A stretch of DNA of 64,000 nt from Siphonodentalium dalli (lineage: Eukaryota > Mollusca > Scaphopoda > Gadilida > Siphonodentaliidae), in the NCBI GenBank assembly GCA_032622095.1, contig CP136067.1, positions 126,207,030 through 126,271,029 on the forward strand, in the 5' to 3' direction. The notes beneath the pieces were generated by a model. The model was not told where the DNA came from, did no database searches, and was given only the letters and a program-made list of their open reading frames with translations. Shown piece by piece: positions 1 through 10,410 of this stretch (its first letter is position 1; each line of letters starts with the position of its first letter). Made by a program: the position numbers and the translations under genes.

Positions 1-860
1 GCCCCAATAATTTGTGCCTCCATTCCAGAGATCTAGTATATTTTATAAAAGAGACATATCCTGCACACATCTATGTCATGTCGATGGTCACAAACAGGGA
101 ATTAGTGGTTACTGGGGCAATGCCTCCATTATATGGTGGGCCTATAAAGACTTGAGTGATGTATTCAGGCCTGTGCCAATTAAAATTAATTCAGGGGGGA
201 ATGCATATGAATTTTTATTTGCGTCCAAGTGATTTGCGATTAAGCGTACATATGATCTATTTGTGCTTAATCGCAAATAATCTGTGCTTAAGCATAAATG
301 ATTTACGCTTAACCGTCAATATGTGTGGTTAAGCGCAAATGATAGATGTTATTTTCGCTTAAGCGCAAATAAGGAATAAATGTGAAAACGTCCTCTCATA
401 CAACGAATCATCATCATTCAGGTCAATTTGACAATTGTCATGCATTACTGCTTTGATACTGTGGTACCGCAATTTTTTAGATCTGTAATAGTCAGTTATG
501 GGAGGCATTTTTCACATTTATTAGCTAATTGTGCTCGTTAATTAATTTAATCTTAAGCGTAATACAGTACGCTTAAGCGCAAATTAATTAACTTATGCGT
601 ACCTTAGCTAACCGTGCTTAATCGAAATGCATTACACTTAAGCATTTATCAATTACGCGTAAGCGTAATTCAATTATGCTTCAGCGTTTTGCAGATATTG
701 ATTTATTTTAAGTGTAATAACAGATGACTCTATTACGCTTAAGCATAATTCAATTATAGAGTTATTCATTTGCTTAAGTGTAATTCATTTAAATTTCCCC
801 TCAAACTGAAATGGATACAACTAAATCACTAATGCCAGTAACCTAATCAGTGAGAAGTTA
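1..860. repeat. TTAAGCGTAA-motif degenerate array, copy 1
   Basis: The stretch is built from many diverged copies of a 10-12 bp, partly self-complementary motif (GCTTAAGCGTAAAT and its complement). Its first ~110 bases match 34305-34410 in the same orientation, and 800-845 matches 33060-33105, so this is the same dispersed repeat as the one at 32750-34560. No gene is visible. Confidence 0.8.
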
Positions 861-861
861 C

Positions 862-2116
862 TCAGAAGGGAAACATATCGTGCTGAAGTGCAATCCAAAA
901 GAGCATTAATAACGAACCAAAGCCGGACGCTTTGGGTCGTATATAGACTATATCTGATTTTGTGACGTCACCAATTATTATCTAATACGACGCTGTTGTT
1001 TTGAATTTAGGGAGCGCGAATGTCGCGCAGTATATCGGTGAGCTTAAAGCATTAATGTCGTAATCGGCTGTCAAGAGGCCAACCCAAATCAGTCGACGTG
1101 CAACATTCTCCTATTTATATAAACTTCATAAAATCATTTATTTGTTTTTATTTATAAGTGAAAGTAGGTCCATAATGAATTTCTAACGGGTCTACTCCGG
1201 CACTCTACTGGATCAAATCATCTGACCCTACGAAGTTTTAATATTTGTTTAAATAAACTAAAATCACCACAACTCAACACGATCTACGTGTATCTCAAAG
1301 CTTTATTTTCCAACTGATGCACAGCAGTTGAAAAATAATGCATGGTTCTGTAGAGACTATACCGTGCGAAAGGAAATAAGATAATATTTAATTTGGATTT
1401 TTTGTTAACATAAGTCTGCATACTTACATACATCTGATAATCCATATATATCCTATGTTCTTGAATAGAATGAAAACACATACTTATGAACAAAGCAGAA
1501 GATACATTCAGTTCCACTCAAAATCGGTCAATGGTGAAAGTTATACGATGACGTTGTTTGTCGACTATCGTTGAAATCGACATGTTATGAATGAAGTGAA
1601 CATCTTGAGTATCTGAAGCGGAGAGCTGCCCTAGCCCGCCAAGTCATATAATGGTTATTTTCAGTTCCACGCACTCTCGACAACATATATAACTATTTAT
1701 AATTACCCCACTAAACATAAGCCTTATGCATGTGAATCATATTTGGTCGGGAATCTATAAAGTGATTTTGACAAGAATTGTTTTAAACGCTACATGAATA
1801 AAACCTTATGTGATTGTTTTAGCTTTGGTTCGTTAATTACGCTTGCGTATGATCTTAATATTATCTAGGCCTATACCTCACTCACAATTTGAAAAACACA
1901 TTGACATGATATTCAGCTGATCAGTTGAGTTACATAAATAACAGTCATTTTTAATTGCGATAAGTTAAACTATTTGTTAATTGCACTGTATTAAGAGCAT
2001 TTACGTCATTTACGTAAGTCATTACGTCATTTGGCTTTTTGGGTCAGAATCCAGATACAATTGAACTTGTTATGTGGAATCCACAGGGAACACTGATTTT
2101 ACCATTTGACTAGACA
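862..2116. other. No gene recognised
   Basis: AT-rich unique sequence. It contains a CRE-like TGACGTCA at 963-970 and, on the minus strand near 1418-1450, a 32-nt exon-like piece with a good acceptor tract and a GTAAGT donor. Neither can be tied to a transcript. Confidence 0.5.
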
Positions 2117-2479
<363 letters not shown>

Positions 2480-2760
2480 ACTATTATATATTTTGGATGA
2501 TCTGTATGTGTATGTCTGTGTGTTCGCGATGGACTCTAAAACGGCCGAGCCGATTTCGATGAAACTTGGTACGTGGGGGTACTTTCGGCCGTGGAGTGGC
2601 ATGGGCCTGTTAATTTGCCCGTGCGACGTGACCTTGACCTTGAAATCGGGTCATTTCAAGGTCGAACGCCCGAGTATTATTAGTATTTCAACCTACAGGC
2701 GGCACTGATATGGATGTCCCGTGTTATAGTAATTGAATCGGGTCTGTGTATATATAATAA
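2480..2760 (+). mobile_element. Helitron B, 5' part only
   Basis: It begins directly after the CTAG of Helitron A with CTATTATATATTTTGG, which matches the 5' end of Helitron C read on the other strand. The body (2520-2680) is the inverted counterpart of 2940-3110. No 3' hairpin or CTAG is found before Helitron C begins, so the element is truncated. Confidence 0.6.
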
Positions 2761-3137
2761 CTAGCAGGTGGATCCGACTTCGTCCGGGCTGTTTCCCTCT
2801 GCTTTTCGGCGAATTGCGCGATTTGACCTTGAATTGTCCATTTTGAAGGTCAAGGTCAGGTCGGGGTCACAATTTGAATAGGCTTACGACACTCCCCATA
2901 CGAAAGTATCCCTATATACTAATTTCCATCGAAATCCCGTAATACTTGGGCGTTTGACCTTGAAATGATCCGATTTCAAGGTCAAGGTCACATCTCACGG
3001 GCAAATTAATAGGCCCATGCCACTCCCCGGCCGAAAGTATCCCCACATACCAAGTTTCATCGAAATCGGCTCGGCCGTTCTCGAGTTTATCGCGAACAGA
3101 CAGACACACACACACATTTCCCAAAATATATAATAGA
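2761..3137 (-). mobile_element. Non-autonomous Helitron C, complete
   Basis: Read on the minus strand, it starts A|TC (TCTATTATATATTTTGGG), carries a TG/GACA tract, and ends with a stem (CCGGAC/GTCGG) followed by CTGCTAG|T. Length is 377 bp. The bases bordering both ends are the expected host A and T, with no target duplication. Its body is 60-70% like Helitron B by eye. Confidence 0.75.
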
Positions 3138-3200
3138 TATGTGTGTGAGTGTGTGTGTATATATATGTATATATATATAGATTATGTCGGTCTATGTCAG

Positions 3201-3392
3201 TGTCCGGGACAGGTCCGGTGTAAAAACGAGCATAATTACGACCTTCAAGACGATATATGTTGCTCAAATAGTCATGCCTTGGAAACAGAGATAGTTCAGT
3301 TTTCACATACCATGTGTCGTAGCGACGAAAGATATCTTTGCTGCATGTACTGGTGTTTCGATGGTGCCAAAGGATGCTCTACGTTTAGGTAA
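3201..3392 (+). CDS. Terminal exon of a cysteine-rich protein
   Basis: An acceptor (TCTATGTCAG) precedes 63 open codons in phase 0, ended by TAA at 3390. The translation starts CPGQVRCKNEHNYD and ends CCMYWCFDGAKGCSTFR. It has nine cysteines, including two CC pairs, at residues 1, 7, 20, 21, 39, 47, 48, 52 and 59, which suggests a secreted disulfide-rich domain. A poly(A) signal lies 86 bases past the stop, supporting a last exon. GTAAAC directly after AG at 3387-3388 could instead be a donor. Upstream exons were not found; the Helitron cluster fills the intron side. I do not recognise the family. The SDE-x(4)-CC-x(3)-WC segment resembles the exon at 8349-8445. Confidence 0.55.
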   Translation, partial: CPGQVRCKNEHNYDLQDDICCSNSHALETEIVQFSHTMCRSDERYLCCMYWCFDGAKGCSTFR

Positions 3393-3477
3393 ACTGTAGA
3401 CTTCAGCCAAATATCTAGCTGAATTTTCACCTAAGTGGAACAGATCCAACTCAAACTTGAGCTGCTACAATTCAAAG

Positions 3478-3483
3478 AATAAA
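3478..3483 (+). promoter_or_regulatory. Poly(A) signal AATAAA
   Basis: Canonical hexamer 86 bases after the stop of the cysteine-rich terminal exon, in the same orientation. Confidence 0.5.
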
Positions 3484-3778
3484 CAAAATGTAAGATTGAT
3501 ATACTGTCAGATACATTGTAGAATGAGATTGAGGGAGGTATCGTCAGTGTGGATTATCGTGTATATATCATACCTTAATCGTTTTGACATTCGTGCAGAA
3601 CTATTTTTCGCTCAGTTGCGAATTCAAAACTGATACAAATATATTAGAAAAGGTCCTATGTTTGATGACAGTGTCAGTTCAACATTTATGTATATGCATG
3701 TCGCTATGACAGTATTCCTGTGTAAATGACGCGAGTATCAAAGTATCATATAACTAGATAGTCTTACATATAGTATCG

Positions 3779-3811
3779 GGCACATCCACCCTGTTTTTGG
3801 GTGGATGTGCC
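3779..3811. other. Perfect 13-bp hairpin
   Basis: GGCACATCCACCC and its exact complement are separated by a 7-base loop (TGTTTTT). It is not the histone 3' stem-loop (wrong sequence). It lies between the preceding gene's poly(A) signal and the TATA box at 3994, so it could mark an RNA 3' structure, a small MITE remnant or nothing functional. Confidence 0.6.
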
Positions 3812-3993
3812 TTCAATGTATGCATTAACATTAATATTACATATACTATAAAATATATTTATGTACCTGTTAAATGTGCTTTTGTCATATATTTGTATTT
3901 GAATCTTGTATATCTCATATATCATGATTATTGATTTATTGAGATTAAAGAATTGAAATTGAGTTCTTAATCGCTCCTACATATACAAGTGTG

Positions 3994-4000
3994 TATAAAA
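3994..4000 (+). promoter_or_regulatory. TATA box of the 4062 gene
   Basis: TATAAAA lies 68 bases before the ATG at 4062. A start site 25-30 bases downstream would give a 5' UTR of about 40 nt. Confidence 0.45.
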
Positions 4001-4061
4001 GCCCACCACGACGGAAATTCACAGCGAGTAGAATATAACTAATTCTAATTTTGTGGCGAAG

Positions 4062-4132
4062 ATGGGTGTATATATGGTTCAAGTAATATTTCTGGTATTT
4101 AAACTAGTATGGGGAACAACAAAGATTAGCTC
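4062..4132 (+). CDS. Candidate first exon with signal peptide
   Basis: GAAGATGG at the start codon is a fair Kozak context. The exon encodes MGVYMVQVIFLVFKLVWGTT and then KIS: a short N-region and a hydrophobic stretch of about 14 residues, as in a signal peptide. It ends in phase 2 at a GTAAGA donor (4133). An acceptor at 4193-4194 (TTTTAAATAG) is in phase. The joined frame there continues SWVHINNSDCYMATATLR, but the intron would be only 62 nt. The gene may alternatively run to the exons at 8349 and 8978. Function unknown. Confidence 0.4.
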
Positions 4133-5190
4133 GTAAGAAGTACAACTAAAACCGGGTAGGCTTCCTACAGATCAAATTGATTGCTTATATTTTAAATAGT
4201 TGGGTTCACATCAATAACTCAGACTGTTATATGGCCACGGCGACACTACGTGCAGTGTTGTGGGTTTTGAGACATGATTTCGTGCACCTTCACTATGGAA
4301 TATGTGTATATTTTAAAAGCATTGAAACGATTCGATTCGATATTCGATTCGATATTCGAATATATATTCGATCAAAATCCCCAATTCGCTTGATCCTAAT
4401 TGAAATGTCGAATATTTTACAATTATTTATCGCTTCAAAAGTCATATTGAACTCCCGAAAGTCATATTGGACTCCCGACAGTCATACTGGACCTGAATCG
4501 AGTCCAATAAGACTTTTATAAATATTATCGGGACTCGGTGACGTCATTTGGATAGATATACAGATGGACAATACAGATGTCATACAATGTTGTCTGCAGT
4601 ATGTGTTTTCTTGTACTCATCCAATATGACTTTTCACCACAACCTTGACTCGTACAAGAAAAACACATAAATGTACACAACATTTTATAATGACTGTATT
4701 ACTTTATCTAACTATTCCATATTATCCGATATCCATTCCTACTTTTAATCAAGTAAATATTTAAATGCCAATAAAAATCCATCTAACCCTAAATTAATCA
4801 ATGATTTTTTACTTGCGAATACTAAATATACTAGTGATAATATCTCTTCCAATAGGGCATCTTCCATAAATTGTAGGCATCAAAATGGGACAATCATGGA
4901 AATATTAAAGAGAGTTCCTATATGTAACATTGTTTCTGAAATGTTGCCAGGCAATGAATAATATACTGGAATTTAACATCGCATAATTATCATCATGTAT
5001 TTCGACCTTTCGCAGACTTGTAAATATCTTGTAGCACTATTTCCATACAATGTACAATTATTTATGGTTATTATGTAATCAATTGTGTTACAGTTATATT
5101 TGTATATGTCATTGCCAATACAATACAAAATAAAATGAAAATAAAAAACATCTGGATATAAAATGTTCAAGATTCAATTTGGTTGATGGA
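4133..5190. other. Intronic or intergenic, short repeats
   Basis: Holds a run of ATTCGATTCGAT around 4328-4372 and an inverted pair AAAGTCATATTGGACTC (4456-4475) / GAGTCCAATAAGACTTT (4500-4517). The rest is AT-rich with no supported exon beyond the possible one at 4195. Confidence 0.5.
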
Positions 5191-5782
5191 CAGGGTTCGC
5201 GCTGCCATTTGCCAAATTTGCCAATGGCAAAAGTAATTCACATTTGGCAAAAAATATTTTCAATTGGCAAACAATTTGGCAAGTCACGTTTGATTCATCA
5301 AGAAAGTATAATAATATTTTTCAACCAATACCACTGATTTCGGGATACTCTTTCATTAATGGTATTATTGGTCGTGATTGATAAGGTTCTGAAAAGTTAA
5401 CACCTCTATCAAGATGCAGTTAATCTGATATCATTAGTATCGACGGGTGGATAGTTTGCTAGTATGTCTGGTGGTGGTGTTTACATAGCTAATCCTCTTT
5501 GTTTCGATGTGTCTTTCTGATGAAGAAACTATTCTACAATTTCATTGTTATGCTGTTGGTTTATTGTTCTAAGATAAACCAAAGTATAGAGGCGAGAATT
5601 ATAAATAATGGACTACTTTCTTATCGATATCAAATGTCTTTCAAGCAGCGATTGTCAAAATAATCAAATGAAAGACACAATGATGTAGAAACTGATAGCA
5701 TTTGGCAACTTCTAACAGCAGTTTTATTTTCATTTTGGCAAAATATTTGGCAAAAGTAAATTGTGGGCCAGCGCGGACCCTG
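5191..5782. mobile_element. hAT-type non-autonomous transposon, 592 bp
   Basis: The ends are inverted repeats starting CAGGGTTCGCGCTG and CAGGGTCCGCGCTGG. They are flanked by a perfect 8-bp direct duplication TTGATGGA (5183-5190 and 5783-5790). An 8-bp target duplication and CAG...CTG termini define the hAT superfamily. Subterminal TTTGCCAAA/TTTGGCAAA motifs recur at both ends, as is typical for transposase binding. No transposase frame is present. The perfect duplication argues for a fairly recent insertion. Confidence 0.92.
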
Positions 5783-6021
5783 TTGATGGATTTACCATCA
5801 TTTGGTAGTTAATTGTGTACCATCGACCCATCCACTGCGTTATACAATGAGTAAATAACGGAGATAATCTTAAATATTAAAAGAAATAAAAAAAACATTG
5901 TTTTTAAAAGCGATTCTTTTAAACAGCGTTTTGTTTCCCAAAGAAATTTATACTGACTACATAACGGAAATATTCAGTACACATTTTGAAAAGCATATTT
6001 TTTAAAGAGCGTTTTTTATTT

Positions 6022-7375
6022 TATCTTCATAGGCCAGGCAAATATGGACATAGGTGTCGCCTGGAGAGGGAATTTATGAGACCTACATTTTTGGTTAGCG
6101 TAAATACTAAAATCCGTATGTTGGATTTGACAGATAGGCGGACCTTTTTTCTCACCGCGTGGTTTTCTTGAGGCACCCGATGAAAAAATCGGTCATTTTT
6201 TAAATTAAGCCGACATTTTTGACAGAGTATTTTCACACATTTTGAGAAGAAATGTTCGTCCAATTTTGATACCCGTGAGTGGGGCGATAACAAGAGTAGG
6301 GTAATACATGTAACCATTGAATCTCGGAATTGCAGCCATGACGTCATGTGACGTCAAATGATATTTTGGGTGAGACAAATATGACGATTCACGCAAAGCG
6401 TTGTCTTTCGTTTCTTTTAAATCGTAAAGTAAGACGGGTATGCCGCATTGTTTTATACCATGGCAAACTACTGCCAATTGGCTATATTTTGATATATAAC
6501 TTATCGCTGCAAGCCGCATTATTTTTTATCACAGGCTGAAAAATCAACCCTCTCCCTAAAGTTAAGATGCGCCATGCTGTGGTACTAGGCACACATAACT
6601 CACGGTTATATGCCAATAGGCTTAATTAACATAACGGCCATTGAAAGTCTGCTAAACAATGTAATAATATATAAGTTTATGTCTACAAACTCGAACATTA
6701 AATTAGAAACAATATATAATGTACCCCCAGACCCGAAATTTAAAACTTTATATAAAACGCATTTGTTTTATTTTCTGGAAGGCAAAACAAGTAACGGTGG
6801 AGATAATTGGTGTATACGGCAATTTTATTCCGCTTTGGAGTAAAAAATGACATACTAACCTAAAATGGCCGGCAATATGGCAGCAATATAGGTGAAGAGG
6901 GGGGTATTCTAAGTGATTTAGCACTTGTCCTCCAATCCCTTTTGTCATAAACTAATTTAATTTATGAACAAATAAAATATGTTTAAACAACAAAATATAG
7001 GTGGAAATTGGGAAATATGTAAGAACGCACAATTACTTGCTTAAATGGCTTAACTAACAAAGCGGCAGTTGATGGACTGTTAAACTATAGTTTAAGGTAT
7101 ATATCCCGATCTACAAACTCGAACAATAAAGTGAAAATATTATACAATGCACCTCCTGGCACTTTTTTATATTTTAAATTTAGCTATTTTTCTCCAAAAA
7201 TAACCTAAAGCCGTTTTGGTCATCTTCTCGGAACCATAAAGCGCAGAATGTAGCGTGGCGGAGATGTTTGGTATGTATGATAATTCAATGCCGTTTTTGG
7301 ATTGTAAAATGGCTTACTAACCCCAAGATGGCTACCAATACGGTTGTCAGAATAAATGGTAAAATATGTCATGTT
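6022..7375 (+). repeat. Left arm of a 5.6-kb inverted repeat
   Basis: The reverse complement of this stretch is found at 10246-11635, with gaps. Shared landmarks include the outer end (AGGCCAGGCAAATATGGACA), a TGACGTCA pair, a GAAACGAAAGACAACGC block, and two internal units built on AANATGGCNGCCNNTATNGG. The arms are diverged, so this is an old duplication or an element with very long terminal repeats. The open frames inside are not supported. Confidence 0.85.
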
Positions 7376-8348
7376 TCACTTTTATCGCCGTCATTGCCGC
7401 CATCAAATGTATCACACAACCCAAAGTATTATATTCATTGTATGTTACTCCGGGACATCATGATGCGCAATCTATATAAAATTGCTACCTGAATGGTGCC
7501 CATTATTGACGAATCTTGCATTCATGAGCATTCGTGATCAAGTAATCCGTGTCCCTTGAAATAGGTGGCAATTTGAGCGAGGTATTTACAGATGAACAGG
7601 ATTGTGTAAAACGAAGAACCGAGTAACAGTAATACATTGCATGCTGCTGATTGTTATTTATGCCAGTCACCTTTGACATAATCAATATGAAATTACTTAA
7701 ACCCGACAATATAAGATCAATCTTTCTCAATGAATATTATTCCAAGTGCTAACAGATATGATGATACGTATGAGGTGGATATGTCGTGATACCATTATCG
7801 AAGTCTGGCCTAGACGAGTTTGATGCGGGTTCACACCCCTGACTTGATTGGGCGAAAATTGGGACCGATTGTATAGCTAGATAAGGAACATCTCAGTGTA
7901 CATATACATGACCACTTCGATAAGAAATGATAATTTGTTCACACTCATTGAAGCAACAACATTTGAAGCAATGATTTTTATTAACCTGCTATATATATAC
8001 AATGTGCAATTGCTGTACAGTAGCTTCGACTCACAGAAGACGGCCGTGATAACACAGAGTGAATTTTTCCAGACCCTAAATCACCATCCCTTCTTTCATT
8101 GACTAGCGTCCAATAACGCAAAGAAGATGAGATTCAGAAATATGAGAGCTCTCGTCGTACCAAACTAGTTCAGATTCTGCATGTTCCGAAAAATTAGAAT
8201 AGTTATGTCCAGAATGAGAATCCCTCCTGTGCGTCTAACTTAATTACTTAAGTATGCAGTTTCTGTTGTACAAGATCGCCATGGACCGCTTTATTTGCAA
8301 TATGAACGCGATAACCTTCATAAATATCAAATGTTGTTTCCAACTTAG
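7376..8348. other. Core of the inverted repeat, no firm exon
   Basis: Unique AT-rich sequence. A possible small exon at 8024-8102 follows a TTGCTGTACAG acceptor and would encode SFDSQKTAVITQSEFFQ before a TGA. A GGTTCACACCC box-B-like motif at 7829 lacks a correctly spaced box A. Confidence 0.4.
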
Positions 8349-8445
8349 TGGAATAGTACACTTTTCTACGTTATGTTACATCTGAACGGGTCATATTCAG
8401 ACCAGGAGACCTGCTGTTGTTGCAAATACCATTGGTGTTTGAAAC
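8349..8445 (+). CDS. Internal exon of a cysteine-rich protein
   Basis: A strong acceptor (TTGTTTCCAACTTAG) precedes 32 codons in phase 0, leaving one base before a GTAAAA donor at 8446. The translation runs WNSTLFYVMLHLNGSYS then DQETCCCCKYHWCLK: an NST glycosylation site, four consecutive cysteines and a WC. The segment SDQ-x(3)-CCC-x(4)-WC recalls SDE-x(4)-CC-x(3)-WC in the 3201 exon. It joins in phase to the exon at 8978. There is no start codon, so no single-ORF search would report it. Confidence 0.5.
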
Positions 8446-8977
8446 GTAAAACCCATGTCATTAATGTATCGATCTGGCTGTATTCAATATTAGTATTTAC
8501 AGGCAATTACACCGGCGGAAAACAATATGGCGAATAATTTCCCCTCCCCATATCGTCCCGATTGTACAAAGACACATGCATGTGTTCCTCACACGCTGTT
8601 CAATAAATACTAAACTACGGCCATCGTGTCCAGTTACTGATTTCGCTCAGCACATTCGGAGTTGTTATGGGTGAGTTATCGTAGTTCAGATTCTGGTCTG
8701 CACAGAAGTTGTTGCTATATGTCATTTCTGAGATGCAGCGACAAATTACACAAAGACTCGCGATCCAATTTTGTTTTACTCATTTGCACATCAAACGCTA
8801 CCACAATATAATATCAGGATACGCACTACACACGGTTCACTTACGTCGCGCATAGTGGGATAACTATAGATACATTTGAATTTAACTGTAATATATCTGG
8901 CGTTAGACATGACAGGTGGGTGGAATTATAATGCGTTAATCGTGAACGGACATGATCAAAATATGGTATGTTTTCAG

Positions 8978-9126
8978 ACATCCGGCCTGCTGGCATCAGC
9001 AGGTCCCTACCGCATTATTTTTTGACTTCTCTAGAAAGTTATTATACGCTTCCTGGTATCAACCTGTGTATAGCATGTATACGAATAACTGCAATAGTCG
9101 TCCTTTTCATTTTGCTGTCGCAATGA
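8978..9126 (+). CDS. Terminal exon with C-terminal hydrophobic helix
   Basis: The acceptor TATGTTTTCAG is followed by two bases that complete the codon left open at 8445, then 48 open codons and TGA. The translation begins HIRPAGISRSLPHYFLTSLE and ends CIRITAIVVLFILLSQ. The final ~16 residues are strongly hydrophobic, as in a tail anchor, a type I membrane segment or a GPI signal. Phase agreement and absence of stops across 49 codons support the join. No close AATAAA was found. Family not recognised. Both exons lie in the core between the 1.35-kb inverted repeats. Confidence 0.48.
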
Positions 9127-9551
9127 GTTAAAACTTACACTTGGATACCAAACGTCCAAAATGTACCAGTCTACATGACAAAACTCGATGACAATACTCC
9201 GATATATATGTTGTTTCCGAATGTACAGCCTTCCAGAAGTAATCCTACCTACACATCACCATAGAAAGATATGGGTAATATGACTGTTCATATAGCATTG
9301 GATAATTGTCCATATTTGAGGTACCTCGTATTACAAGCGATTGTTCAGTCACTTCTGGAAATCACGAGTGCACATGTGGTGACACGAGACTCCAGTACCA
9401 TACTATACAGAGTAACATACAATCGAAATATATAGGAACATAGTTTGATAGTTTTGTGTGATTTACCACATCGCTGGTATTTTAGTTGTTGAAAATGTCG
9501 CTTAGAGCTTTGCAACTTATCTACTGATAGTACAAGCAAACACTTCCCACC

Positions 9552-9599
9552 CGTTAAGCAGCTGACAAACTTCAAGATGAAAATCAACCAGGTTTCCAT
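9552..9599 (-). CDS. Possible signal-peptide first exon
   Basis: GAGATGG opens a frame reading METWLIFILKFVSCLTG, a good signal-peptide profile, with a possible GTGGGA donor near 9551. The frame stays open to 9345 (84 codons), but the later part looks non-coding. No partner exon was identified. Confidence 0.22.
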
Positions 9600-10086
9600 C
9601 TCCTTGTGTGCGAACTATGTGTCATGGTAAATAATCCTGTAAATGTTAGAATACAAAATTCAACGAGTCTATTGCGTGATGATAAAACTGAACGAACCTT
9701 TATGATGTGACGGTTTGATAATTTGCTGGAGATGTCCTGTTGCGGACTGGGTAGCAATTGCTATTGGTCAATGAGATCCATTTATACTTACTTTCAGAAC
9801 GGTACTTTTAGAACGATCGTATCAACATGAGTTATTTGATGAGATATATATCCGAATTGGTTAATTGATTAATTTTGTTATTCGCGGTCGCATTTTGTTA
9901 CAATAGCCATAGAGAGTGCCAAGAATGCTTAAATGTCGTGTTAAATTTAATATACCCTACATAATTCCCTTATTATGTTCGCAAAGATAGTCAGACAGCC
10001 ATCTGCCATAAATCAACCATGTTTATTGTGAAATAATTTGCACGACATGCCACTGATTTCGAAGAACTAATCTTACTTGAGCGCGA

Positions 10087-10410
10087 ATGAATGAAAAATA
10101 TGTCGATCCTCTCACTCGTTGGTACCAATCTGGTTATCATTTTGATAGAAATGGCCACTGTTACGTCTCAGTATTGCAACATGATATGAATATGATAGGA
10201 CTATTGGTTTATAAGACATTGCATTGCGATGGTGGTGTTAATGTCGACATGTCATATTTAACAATTTCCAGCCATATACCGGCCAACGTATTGGCAGCCA
10301 TCTTGAGGTTAATATGTCATGTAGTATCCGCCGACGGCATTAAATATTCGTACATACAAATTATATCCACCCTCGCTACTTTATTGTCTTTATGCATTTC
10401 GAGAAGATGA
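10087..10410 (+). CDS. 107-codon ATG frame of doubtful reality
   Basis: The first 55 codons (MNEKYVDPLTRWYQSGYHFD and on) have protein-like composition. From about 10246 the frame runs into the inverted-repeat arm, where AT-rich repeat units are read through. Could be a real 5' exon spliced before the arm, but no good donor is visible. Confidence 0.2.
   Translation: MNEKYVDPLTRWYQSGYHFDRNGHCYVSVLQHDMNMIGLLVYKTLHCDGGVNVDMSYLTISSHIPANVLAAILRLICHVVSADGIKYSYIQIISTLATLLSLCISRR

Noticed and set aside
7790-7860. tRNA or tRNA-derived SINE
   Set aside because: A GGTTCACACCC box-B-like motif is present, but box A is only ~22 bases away and no cloverleaf can be drawn.
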